From NCBI GenBank assembly GCA_039704465.1, contig JASFAU010000010.1, positions 1,054,001-1,118,000 on the forward strand: DNA of 64,000 nucleotides, given 5' to 3'. This document shows positions 52,354 to 61,438 of the stretch, one piece after another. Both the position numbers and the translations under genes were made by a program. The notes under the pieces were generated by a model, which saw only the letters and a program-made list of their open reading frames with translations, was not told the DNA's origin and ran no database searches. The DNA comes from Plasmodiophora brassicae. Lineage: Eukaryota > Endomyxa > Phytomyxea > Plasmodiophorida > Plasmodiophoridae. The stretch's first letter is position 1. The number at the start of each line of letters is the position of its first letter.

Positions 52354-53709
52354 TTAGTTGTGGGTCCCTGGCACGATTCGCGTCGCGTGCCGTGTGGCCA
52401 CGATGCGGTGCACGATGGAGTCGTCGGGGATGACGAACGCGGACACGAACAGGATGCCTTCGACGGTTTGCACGACGAGGCCGACCGACGAGCTGGCCAG
52501 GAGCGGGACGCTGCCCCTGTTCAGTACGGCGACCGCAATGCTCCAGACGAGATCGGCCATGCACAGGACGCCGACGACACCGCTCATGGCCGTTCGCGTC
52601 GCGAACCGGATGCGCCTGTCGGCGTCGCCCGGGGCACAAGCCCGCACCATGGTCGTGGACGCTAACGCGTTCGCCACGCGCCTTCCGTACACGATGAACA
52701 TGGTCGAGATGGGCAGCGTGATCATCAGGTAGACGGCAATGATGTAGACGACGCTCGAGTCCTCTCGCTGCGCGACCGACACGTACACGGTGTTGCCGAT
52801 ATCGTAGGCGCAGGCCAGGGCGATGACGGCCGTGAGCGCGTGTACAACGCGGTCGCGCGTTGCGTGCCTCGCCTGCGAAAGCGCGCTGCTCTCCATGTCG
52901 TACATGGTGGCCGACATGGCCAGCGTCGTCAGGTAGTGGAACGGCAGGAACAGCGTCTGGTTCACGCGCCAGACGGTGTACGATAGGCCCTGCGACCTGC
53001 TCAACACGAAGTCGCCGGCGCGAATCGATCGGGACACGGACGCGATCGTCTGCGTGCAGAAGACGACGAACGACAGCAGTGGCATGGGGCGCAGGCGCAG
53101 GCGCGCGTCAACGAGGAACGCGAGCAGTTTACCGACGGCGTGCAGGCCCAGGAGCGCGCTCATGACGAACGTCAGCGAGTAGGCGACGACGATGACGGGC
53201 GAGGTTGTGGCCGCCTCCACTGGGCTGATGCCGCCCGACTCGATCGTGACGAGCGTGTCGGGGTCGGACGCCAGCAGCGATTGCAACGCGGGTCGAACGG
53301 GGTCGTCGGCAGCCATGATGGGCACTGACGTGAACGGGTCGGGCGCGGCCGTCGGTTTGTAGACCCAGGGGCCCAGGTACCCGCTGGTGTCCCAGGCGCC
53401 CGTGCTGACCAGGCCCAGACAGGCGATACGCTCGCAGGCTCGCGCCTGCCTGACGGCATCGATCGACACGGCCAGCTCGACGAAGAGCAGGCGGGCGCGC
53501 CCCGCTTCCGGGTACCTGAACGACGCCTGGTCGTCCTGGCCGACCAGGAACGGCCGGGCCGTCACCGAGAACGACGTGTTCGCAAACGAAAAGGTCACCG
53601 CGGTGAACGCGCCGACGACGGTGCCGTTCCCGGACCGGAACGTGACGGTGCGGGCGCGGGCGCCAACGACCATCAGCAGCAGGAGCAGGAGCACGGTCGG
53701 ACGACGCAT
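52354..53709 (-). CDS. Signal-peptide multi-pass membrane protein, receptor-like, unknown
   Basis: Single exon, 451 aa from ATG 53707-53709 (complement). A signal peptide (PTVLLLLLLMVVGARA) precedes an ectodomain of about 150 residues with beta-rich sequence and Cys (ARACERIACLG). Then about six to seven hydrophobic helices follow (VIVVAYSLTFVMSALLGLHA, MPLLSFVVFCTQTIASV, LPFHYLTTLAMSATMY, VVHALTAVIALACAYDI, VVYIIAVYLMITLPISTMFI, AMSGVVGVLCMADLVWSI, VGLVVQTVEGILFVSAF). The layout resembles receptors with a lumenal N-domain and seven helices, but I cannot assign a family. Confidence 0.7.
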   Translation of the reverse strand: MRRPTVLLLLLLMVVGARARTVTFRSGNGTVVGAFTAVTFSFANTSFSVTARPFLVGQDDQASFRYPEAGRARLLFVELAVSIDAVRQARACERIACLGLVSTGAWDTSGYLGPWVYKPTAAPDPFTSVPIMAADDPVRPALQSLLASDPDTLVTIESGGISPVEAATTSPVIVVAYSLTFVMSALLGLHAVGKLLAFLVDARLRLRPMPLLSFVVFCTQTIASVSRSIRAGDFVLSRSQGLSYTVWRVNQTLFLPFHYLTTLAMSATMYDMESSALSQARHATRDRVVHALTAVIALACAYDIGNTVYVSVAQREDSSVVYIIAVYLMITLPISTMFIVYGRRVANALASTTMVRACAPGDADRRIRFATRTAMSGVVGVLCMADLVWSIAVAVLNRGSVPLLASSSVGLVVQTVEGILFVSAFVIPDDSIVHRIVATRHATRIVPGTHN

Positions 53710-53889
53710 GGCACGACGCGTCCTATTCGCTATTACGAGGCAGGTCGCCCGGTAGTACCATGGGACCTCCCCCGTCATCCATCGCGGTTTAGTGGGAAAC
53801 GGCAGGCGGTACGTATAAGGTGGACGGCGGGTGGGCCCTTGCCCGTCCATGCATTATAGGCGCGAGTGTGTACACGATGGGGACGACGG

Positions 53890-55939
53890 TCACTGTGGTG
53901 GTTTCCACAGCTGGGCGAACGGGTCGGCGGCGGGCGCCCCGGACGACGCCTTGGCGAACGGCGCCTGCGACGGGAACGGTTGGCCTTGGGCGGCGGGCGC
54001 CGGCGGCGGGTATCCCATGCCCGGGAGGAACGCTGCCTGCTGATGGGGCGGCGCGGCAGCGAACCCGCCGAACGGCGCCGCCTGCATGGCGTACGGTGCC
54101 GGAGCGAACCCGGCGCCGTACCCATACGCGCCCTGTGCCGGTGGGTACCCTACACACACACACACGGAGGGCCACACGTTCAGACCGAACGACGTCGTGG
54201 AGCAACAACGACCGTCTGTTCGTACCACCAAATGGCGCTGGGGCGGCTGGCTGCCCGAACGGTGCCTGCGACGGGTACCCGCCGAACGCGTTGTGGCCGG
54301 CCTGAGGCAGGGGCCGGATGGCGAGGTCGGTGCCGGTCGTGGCACCGGTGCGGTTGGTGGCGGCGATCTCGGCAAGCGATTTGCCCAGGGTGGCGGGCGG
54401 TGGCGCCGCCGCCTGCTTGACCGAGGCATGGGCGCGCAGGTCGGTCACGTCGATCAGGTTCGACCCGACGTTCCAGAACCCGTCCTTGCCCTTCGCATCG
54501 GCATCGTCGTCCGAGCCGATTTCCAGCGCATCGTCGAACGCGAACCCGCCCGTCTCGGCCGTCCCCTGCGGCGTCGACGGGTCGATCGGCGTCGGGGCGA
54601 AGATGTCGCCGCCCTGGAGCGACGGCTGGTCAATAAACGGGTGCGCGCGCGTGAACGACGCCACGTACCGATTCGATCATGAAGGAGGGGTCGTGGTGCG
54701 CAGGCGCCTGGCCCTGACCCTGCTGATGCTGCTGCTGGAAATCAAAGGCGGAGAGCCAATCGACGGGGGCAGCGCCCTGGCCGGTCAGCAGGTCGATCTG
54801 GGGCTTCGGCGCCAAGTTCGCCTGTGGCAGGGGTTAGAGAGCGGCCCCCGACCCAGATGACGAGAACACCGGGCGCCGACATTGCCCATGGCCGTTGTCA
54901 CCCGCTGTACGTGCGCGTCGTCGTCGCCGCCGCCGCCGTCGTCGTCGGACAGCGACGACGCGAACGACGCCTGCTCCTCGTCCTTCTGCTCCGACTGCCG
55001 CTTCTTCCTGTTCTTCTTGTTCTTCTTCGCCTTCTCCTTCTTCGGTTTCGCATCGTCGCTGTCCTTCGTCTTGGACTTGCGCCTCGGCCTGTCCTTGCCG
55101 ACGGCCGGTTCCGCCTGGACGAGGTTGTCGTCGGCGTCCGACCGCTGCGACAGCTCGCGCTGGTGCATCACCGGGCGATGGTACGGGCTGTTCGGCTGGT
55201 TGCTCGCGTGGTTCGTCGGCGATTGCACCGAATCACTGCACGTCGACGTCATCAGCGGGACGCTCCGGGCCAACGACATCCGTCCGGGCGGGCGCTGACC
55301 TGAACGCGCTCTGCATCTGCGACGTGTACGTGCGCTCGTACCGTTCGCCCTGGCGCGACAGTGCGGCCACCTGCTTCTCCTTGCGCAGCTTCTCCAGCAG
55401 GTCGTCCTCGGTCAGCGCCCGCAGCACGTTCCTGGCCTGGTTCCGCACTGGCCCAGGGCCCACGTCAGTGTCGCATCGCACCGGGAGGAACGACGACGTG
55501 TGGCGCGCGCGTACCTTCGCCACCGACGTCCTCGTGTTCGCGGTAGAACTTGTACCCGGTCAGCCGCTTGATGACGTTCTTCTTCGTGCGCATGTCTGCC
55601 TCCCCAGCAGCGCGTCAGGGGGTCGTGCGCGCACCGTTACGCGCACATGGACGCACCTCGAACGAACCGGTCGTCGCCGTGTATGAGCAGGTACTCGCAG
55701 AGGATCAGCGATTTCAGGATGTGCGACGGTTGGTGCAGGTCGGTCAGGCGCTTCCAGAAGATGGAGAACATGGAGTTGTACGAGTACCGGTCGCGGGTGT
55801 CGTGCGAGATCCGCGCCAGCAGGCGCTCGTCGGCCCCGACCGGGTCGTTCGACGTCGCGTCCCGCACGCGCACCTGCACGTCGTCGTAGTCGAGGGCGAC
55901 CTCCTTCGCCGCCCGCACCAACTTCTTCACCTGGTCCAT
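53890..55939 (-). CDS. Epsin-type endocytic adaptor (ENTH domain), 7 exons
   Basis: Binds PI(4,5)P2 and clathrin-coat proteins during endocytosis. Exons on the complement: 55657-55939, 55515-55595, 55300-55447, 54881-55235, 54669-54821, 54226-54625, 53890-54149; 559 aa. The ENTH domain covers about residues 1-150: VKKLVRAAKEVALDYDDVQ, SYNSMFSIFWKRLTDLHQPS, LILCEYLLIHGDDRF, NVIKRLTGYKFYRE and VRNQARNVLRALTEDDLLEK. Next a very basic coiled stretch (KPKKEKAKKNKKNRKKR), Gln-rich and Gly/Pro/Ala/Phe-rich linkers, and a DPF motif (AADPFAQLW) near the end for AP-2-type appendages. Intron 54626-54668 is only 43 nt. Divergent from the auxilin-like gene. Confidence 0.9.
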
Positions 55940-56401
55940 GGCGACCGGCGCCCCGATCCGTGAACGAACGTGGCAACGGTGCCCGCTGGTCGCGCAGCAC
56001 TCTGACTCACACTCACTCACTCACTCACAACAGAGACAGACGAGAGAGAGAGAGGCACAGCGAGCGACCACCGCCGCCGCCGGGGGGGTCCCCGCCCCGC
56101 CCCGCCCCATTTTGCCCAGCGGCCACCACTGGACCACTCGGCGCCGGGGCCCGGACTGACCAATGATTACCAGTCCCCACATGACGATCCTCTCTCGCAG
56201 GTGCCGACCCCACTCCACAGGCCCCGCCTACTATATACAGCGTTGGACTTATCGACACACACACACTCGACCGCGGTGATTGTACAAGGAGACGGTTTGG
56301 TTACGTGTGCCAAGATTCGTCAGGGTCGCCCCGGGGCGTACCACCACCATGGTACGCCCACCTGGGTCGTGGGTGGGGTACCTGGGGCATTGCATCGCGG
56401 C
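55940..56401. promoter_or_regulatory. Shared divergent promoter of epsin and auxilin-like genes
   Basis: About 460 nt with ACTC and GA microsatellites (56010-56060), a C-rich tract (CCCCGCCCCGCCCCATTTTG at about 56093-56115), TATATA at 56231 and a CA run at 56256. Two clathrin-cycle genes face away from it, so co-regulation is likely. The elements are seen; their use is inferred. Confidence 0.45.
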
Positions 56402-57844
56402 ATGTTGCCGCCGATAGCGTCGACGGGCGGCGAACCGACGCCGCACCATCACGCGCCGCCGCCGAGTCGGACGCAGCAGCGCCGCCAGGTCCACGATTGG
56501 CGGCGGCGGTACGCGAAAGCGAAGCACAGGGCGGACACGATCCGCGCCAAGACCAGCCAGCATCGGCACGCGGACGCGGCCGCAGGGCGAATGCCATCGG
56601 CACGGCCGACCACGGAGGACCTCCTGTTCGCCATACCGAGGCGGCACCGGATGGCATCCGATTCGGCCGCCCGTATCGAGCGCCTGCTGAGCAAGGCCGC
56701 CGAGCGACGCGCCAACCAGTCGGCGGCATTCAGCACCACGCTGCAGGAGCGCCTGCACCGGCTCGATGCCGAGGCGCGGCGCGTCCAGACCGAGGCCGGT
56801 GAGCGCCACAGGCAACGGCCCCGGGAGACGCCGCCCCGCAAGGTGCCGCCGATGGGCGAGAAACCGCCGACGCCCCCTCAGCAACAGCGTCCATCACCGC
56901 CGCCGCCGCCGCCGCCGCCACCACCACCCCCGGCACAACGCAAAGCGGAACAGCCCAAGGCGCCGGCGCCAGGGGACCCGACCAATCTGTCGAACGTCGA
57001 GCGGTTCTTCTACGACGAAGAGGTCCGGAGGCGGGCGAAGGAGGAGCGCGATCGACGACGACAGACGCGGCAGGAACGATCCGGCGAGGACGCCATCCGC
57101 ACGGCGAAGAAGGTCTGGGAGCGCATGCAGCGAGATGTCGAGGCGAAATGGGCATCGTACAAACCCGCGGTAACCCCAATGGTCCCTGTCGAGTGCCTCG
57201 TGTCGTCTGACGCTGATTCCCCGGGACAGCAGCAGCAGCAGCAGCAGCAGCAGGGCCATGGGCGCCAGTCGCAGACGTACTCGTGCTCGGCGTCGGCGTC
57301 GGATAAATGGGCGACGACGCCCGTTCGGGACCTGAAGGCGTTGCTGCGGGGCCTGGGCGTTCCCGACTCCACAATGCTCTGCATGGAGCGCGGCGAGATC
57401 ATCGCGCTGCTCGAGAAGAAGAGCGCCGACCAAGCCGCCAAACAGGAACGTGCCGCGCGGCAGAGAGCAGAGGAGGAATGCAACGACCGGTTGCGATCCA
57501 AGGTAGTCTGAACCAGAACGCTGCGGTCCATGCAGCCTTGTCCTCAGTTGCAGGTGCAGATTGTATGCGAAGTGGACGAGTGGAGGAAGAACCGGACGCT
57601 GCGCTGGATGCTGAACAGCCTGAACAGCGCCGCGCCGGGCCAGGCGCCGTACCTGCCGGCGAACGCATCGTTCGAGACGGTCTGCAAGGTGTACAAGCGG
57701 GCGCTGCTGAAGATCCACCCGGATAAACATATAGGGACGACGCTGGAGTCCTGGTACCGCGCCGAGGAGACCTTCAAGGCCGTCAACGAGTCGTTCAACC
57801 AGTACAAGGCCCTGCACGAACTGCGCTCTTACATTAAATCATAA
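56402..57844 (+). CDS. Auxilin/GAK-type J-domain protein (clathrin uncoating)
   Basis: Exons 56402-57502 and 57554-57844, 51-nt intron; 463 aa from ATG 56402, the first in-frame Met. The C-terminal J domain is auxilin-like: CEVDEWRKNRTLRWMLNSLN, FETVCKVYKRALLKIHPDK with HPD, and AEETFKAVNESFNQYKALHE to the very end, as in auxilins, where the J domain is terminal. The rest is disordered: basic N-part, poly-Pro run of 12 (about 56896-56931), poly-Gln run of 9 (about 57229-57254), coiled coils (RRRAKEERDRRRQTRQERS). Auxilin recruits Hsc70 to clathrin coats. No PTEN or kinase domain. Confidence 0.85.
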
Positions 57845-57962
57845 CACGCCAAGGTGCAGACGCTTCCCGGGACGACGATGACGCCACCAGGTGTCTGTTC
57901 GTTTCGCGTGTTACCCAGTCTGACGTCGGTTATCGGGTTCGTGGGTCCGCGTCGACGCCACA

Positions 57963-59364
57963 CAGCGCTGTCGGTCGGCCGGGCGGATTGGCGGTGCCGG
58001 TCATGAACTATTCGGTCGCGGTCCCGGCCCTCGTTCCGCTAGCGCAGGCGGCAGGACAAGCGGTCGTCGTCGGTTCGGCTGCTGCTGGAGTCGCTGCGGG
58101 CGCTCCGATGGCTGCCCACGATATCCTGGACGCTGCCTCGGAGGTCGACGCCCGCAAGCGCCTCCGGCTGTCCCATCCCGGCCGGATCACAGCGGAAGAG
58201 TTCGTCGACGCCCCTGTTCGGGAGCACGCGATCGTCAGTCAGCAGGCGTCAAGCGTTTATCCTGCTGCAGGCGCCCCCGCCTGGTTCGCGCCCGCCATGG
58301 CGGCAGCGCTGGGCCCCGTCGTGAATCACATGAACCACATAAACGCCAGGCTGGACGGCGTCTGCGCCAGGCTGGACAACACGCGGATCAGGGCCCGGCA
58401 TGCAAGCCGTGCTGGCCTCAACACGGTGTTGCTCCCCGTCCTGAAGGAGACGGCTGGCCATCCGGCCGGTCAGACACCCGCCGTGTTCTCTGCCGCAATC
58501 CCGGCCGGTGCTGCTGAATTCCCTGTCGGCGCGCCTCTTCCGGATGTGCCGTTCTTCCCTCGAGCTGGCCTGAGCTCGACGGCACTGAATGCTCTGCCGG
58601 GCGCGCATCTCGCGCGTTTGGAATGGTTCTACAACGTCGATCTCGGTAACCGTTGCTGTCTGATCTCGGTAACCGTTGCTGTCTGATCAGACAGCAACGG
58701 TTACCGAGATCGACGTTGTAGAACCATTCCAAACGCGCGAGATGCGCGCCCGGCAGAGCATTCAGTGCCGTCGAGCTCAGGCCAGCTCGAGGGAAGAACG
58801 GCACATCCGGAAGAGGCGCGCCGACAGGGAATTCAGCAGCACCGGCCGGGATTGCGGCAGAGAACATGGCGGGTGTCTGACCGGCCGGATGGCCAGCCGT
58901 CTCCTTCAGGACGGGGAGCAACACCGTGTTGAGGCCAGCACGGCTTGCATGCCGGGCCCTGATCCGCGTGTTGTCCAGCCTGGCGCTTATGTGGTTCATG
59001 TGATTCACGACGGGGCCCAGCGCTGCCGCCATGGCGGGCGCGAACCAGGCGGGGGCGCCTGCAGCAGGATAAACGCTTGACGCCTGCTGACTGACGATCG
59101 CGTGCTCCCGAACATGGGCGTCGACGAACTCTTCCGCTGTGATCCGGCCGGGGTGGGACAGCCGGAGGCGCTTGCGGGCGTCGACCTCCGAGGCAGCGTC
59201 CAGGATGTCCTGGGCAGCCATCGGAGCGCCCGCAGCGACTCCAGCAGCAGCCGAACCGGCGACGACCGCTTGTCCTGCCGCCTGCGCCAGCGGAACGAGG
59301 GCCGGGACCGCGATCGAGTAGCTCATGCCCGGAACCGACAATCCGACCGACGACCGACAGCGCT
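57963..59364. repeat. Large tail-to-tail inverted duplication, arms about 0.7 kb
   Basis: The left arm 57963-58686 and right arm 58687-59364 are near-perfect reverse complements meeting at the palindrome GTCTGATCAGAC (58681-58692) with no spacer. Differences: an extra 23-nt tandem copy (CTCGGTAACCGTTGCTGTCTGAT) next to the centre of the left arm, a 21-nt insertion there encoding DGVCARL, and scattered single-base changes. Each arm carries one copy of the same gene. Confidence 0.9.
58003..58686 (+). CDS. Unknown Ala-rich protein, inverted copy 1 (tentatively Mug135-C-like)
   Basis: Single frame of 227 aa from ATG 58003, ending TGA beside the palindrome centre. The N-terminal half is Ala/Val/Gly-rich (VPALVPLAQAAGQAVV, GVAAGAPMAAHDILDAA), then RKRLRLSHPGRITAEEFVDA. 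The C-terminal half has NHMNHINARLDGVCARLDNT, RIRARHASRAGLNTVLLPVL and ALNALPGAHLARLEWFYNVD. The pattern of coiled coil, N..LLP..KE and a final short helix with FY recalls the C-terminal domain of fungal Mug135-like proteins; this is a weak memory-based match. The last eight residues come from the palindrome itself. Confidence 0.55.
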   Translation: MNYSVAVPALVPLAQAAGQAVVVGSAAAGVAAGAPMAAHDILDAASEVDARKRLRLSHPGRITAEEFVDAPVREHAIVSQQASSVYPAAGAPAWFAPAMAAALGPVVNHMNHINARLDGVCARLDNTRIRARHASRAGLNTVLLPVLKETAGHPAGQTPAVFSAAIPAGAAEFPVGAPLPDVPFFPRAGLSSTALNALPGAHLARLEWFYNVDLGNRCCLISVTVAV

Positions 59365-59419
59365 GCGCGACGGGTTTAGATCTGTTGACCGCACTCGGCA
59401 CTCCTTTTGGCGTTTCCAT
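58418..59419 (-). CDS. Unknown Ala-rich protein, inverted copy 2
   Basis: Complement copy of the preceding gene, starting at ATG 59417-59419 or, by alignment with copy 1, ATG 59324-59326. It shares the whole body (differences such as A for V, H for P, S for N, M for V) but lacks DGVCARL. It reads without a stop through the palindrome centre into the other arm, ending at 58418, so its last 90 residues are antisense of copy 1 and probably not natural. The true end is likely near 58690. Confidence 0.5.
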   Translation of the reverse strand: METPKGVPSAVNRSKPVAQRCRSSVGLSVPGMSYSIAVPALVPLAQAAGQAVVAGSAAAGVAAGAPMAAQDILDAASEVDARKRLRLSHPGRITAEEFVDAHVREHAIVSQQASSVYPAAGAPAWFAPAMAAALGPVVNHMNHISARLDNTRIRARHASRAGLNTVLLPVLKETAGHPAGQTPAMFSAAIPAGAAEFPVGAPLPDVPFFPRAGLSSTALNALPGAHLARLEWFYNVDLGNRCCLIRQQRLPRSDSNGYRDRRCRTIPNARDARPAEHSVPSSSGQLEGRTAHPEEARRQGIQQHRPGLRQRTRRVSDRPDGQPSPSGRGATPC

Positions 59420-59767
59420 TCATGAAGAGCAGTACAGCAAGGCGTCTGGGGCACGTCCTGACACTCGCTTCTTGCTAGTTGCTGACGTTCTGCTGTCTCG
59501 TCTCGAAGCACCCCGATTGACTGATCAGCGCCACAACGTCGACCTGGCCCGTCGCCGTCCTCGTCCTGTGCTGTGCGCCATGGTCAATATGGTCAGCCCA
59601 TACCTGAATACAGACGTCCGGCTGTCCGATGCAGACCGGACCGCCCACCGCCCGTCCCCATTGGCAACGCGTACTGATTTACACTGTCGCCAATAGAAAT
59701 AGCAATCTGTGGAGGGCTGGCCCCGCTTCCGTCCGGATCGCGGGGACGTCGGCCGTACGGCCACGTC
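59420..59767. other. Intergenic, divergent starts, no gene seen
   Basis: About 350 nt between the start of inverted copy 2 (complement) and the GT90-like gene. No coding or repeat signal beyond short GC-rich palindromes. Confidence 0.4.
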
Positions 59768-60496
59768 ATGTCGACCAGGCGACGTCGTGCTGTCGCGGTG
59801 CTCGTCGCGATTTCCACATGGACGGCCATCGTCACCGTCCTGTTCCTCGTACTGGCGGTACGGCCGGAACGGTCCGTCTGGGACGTCGGACCCGGACTGG
59901 CTCCTGTTCTCCTGGTCGTACCGGCAAGGGTACTGTCGGGACCCGCCGCCTTTGCTGCAGCAATGGGTGCGCTACGCCGTCGACAATCGGTGTGACCTGT
60001 ATGGTGAGGAGGTACGGCTCCAACGGAACCGTTGTCCATGGCGCCCCGTTCGACATCGGCTTCAAGGCTGACGGTATCGGCCAATGCGACAGCGAGCAAG
60101 CGTGCGAAATCACCCGGGCCGAGTACCCAACCCGGGACACAAAGCCATTCGTATGGTTCGCTGGCTACCAGTACTACGTCGTCGACGTCGACGGCAACGC
60201 GTTCTCCATGCGTTTCCCGCAGCTGAAGCGGATCGGGGCCGTCGTCCTGAAGGCGGGCAGCTTTAAGCAATGGTTCTCGGATCGCGTCCGGCCCTGGGTG
60301 CATCACATCCCGATGAACGCATCCTTGGACGAACCTACCCGATCGCGTAGCCTGGGCCGTCGCGCACCCTGAAGAACCGCAACGGATCAGCGCCCGCGCC
60401 GCCGATCTGGCCAACACTCACGTGCGCGACGCCGATGCACGATGTTACCTATTCCGTCTGCTTGTCGAGTACGCGTCGCTGTTCGATGGCACGTAG
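59768..60496 (+). pseudogene. GT90 (CAP10-like) glycosyltransferase with a frameshift
   Basis: From ATG 59768 a signal-anchor (AVAVLVAISTWTAIVTVLFL) is seen. The catalytic C-half reads IGQCDSEQACEI, YYVVDVDGNAFSMRFPQLKR, GAVVLKAGSFKQWF and RVRPWVHHIPM, hallmarks of GT90 (DGN.FS.RF; PWVH..P). It then shifts at a CCC run (60338-60340): the next frame continues the family pattern as DRVAWAVAHPEEPQRI and CYLFRLLVEYASLF to TAG 60494-60496. No intron fits. Upstream, exon 1 probably ends near 59884 and the middle joins are unresolved. Either a young pseudogene or a one-base assembly error. Family adds xylose or glucose in the secretory path. Confidence 0.65.
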
Positions 60497-60798
60497 GTAA
60501 ACCAGAATGGTCTGCGCAGACCAGACGGCAATCGCGCTCGACGCGTGCGTTGTTGCGTACGTAGTAGCGTCGCCCTTGGCAGGCGGAGGCCGTTCTGTTG
60601 GGCGGTGCCGCCGCGGCAGTTGCCAGTCGCAATGGAGTAGTTGTCGATGCAGTTCATCATGATGGCGGGCCCAGGCTGCTGCTGGGCGGGTTTTGATGTC
60701 GGTTTTTTGGGGCTGTCAGCGGGCGACAGTCAAAGGACGGGTTCGGGTTGACGACCAGTGATCCGTCTGTGCCCCGGGGGGACGGGGTCAACCACGCC
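60497..60798. other. Intergenic, no gene seen
   Basis: About 300 nt between the GT90 locus and the TIM17/22-like gene, with a GGTTTTTTGGGGC run at 60701-60713. Nothing else supported. Confidence 0.4.
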
Positions 60799-61284
60799 AT
60801 GGGTCACGACGGTGCGCATGATGACGGGTACGTCAAGCCACTGCCGATGGTGGCGCTGGGGGCGGGCATCGGTGCCTGCTGGGGCGTGTACAAGGCCATG
60901 TGGGGCGACCTGCCCATCGGGCGTCCGGGGCGCAACGAACCGTTCCTGAAGAACACGCTCGGGCAGATCGGGCGTAGCATGGGGCTGATGGCCGCCGTCG
61001 GCGCCGCATACACCGTGACGAAGAACTCGCTGGTGTCGATGCGCGGCAAGGACGATGTCTGGAACAAGGTGGGCGCATGCGCGTCGACCGGCGCCGTCAT
61101 CGGCGTCTACAAGAACAGCGTGCGGGTCGCGTTCGGCTGCGGGATCTTCCTCGGCATCGTCGTCCCAAGTGTGGCGGCGCTGACCCGCGTCAGCTTCTTC
61201 GAGGACCAGGAACGACGCAACTACAAACTGGACCCGTTCGGGCAGGCGCGCCTGATCAAGGCGCAGGAGCAGCAGTGTGAATGA
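60799..61284 (+). CDS. TIM17/22/23-family protein, possibly complex I subunit NDUFA11-like
   Basis: Single exon, 161 aa from ATG 60799. Four Gly/Ala-rich helices typical of the family: PMVALGAGIGACWGVYKAMW, GRSMGLMAAVGAAYTVTKNS, VGACASTGAVIGVYKNSVRV and FGCGIFLGIVVPSVAALTRV. Such proteins are mitochondrial: inner-membrane translocases or the accessory complex I subunit B14.7/NDUFA11. The short N-terminus and the R-x-K-x-D-x-W loop (MRGKDDVWNKVGA) favour the NDUFA11 group over Tim17. No presequence, as expected. Confidence 0.7.
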   Translation: MGHDGAHDDGYVKPLPMVALGAGIGACWGVYKAMWGDLPIGRPGRNEPFLKNTLGQIGRSMGLMAAVGAAYTVTKNSLVSMRGKDDVWNKVGACASTGAVIGVYKNSVRVAFGCGIFLGIVVPSVAALTRVSFFEDQERRNYKLDPFGQARLIKAQEQQCE

Positions 61285-61438
61285 GGCCAGCGCAATGCAT
61301 ACAAGCGCCCAAGTGCTGGCCAGGTGGGTGTCCTGCTGCGTGTGACCGACCACGCGCGAGGTATAGGTGCAACGATGGTCCAACGCGTTCGGCACTGATG
61401 GTTTCGTACGCGAGGTGGTGGTGGCGCGCCCACGACGT

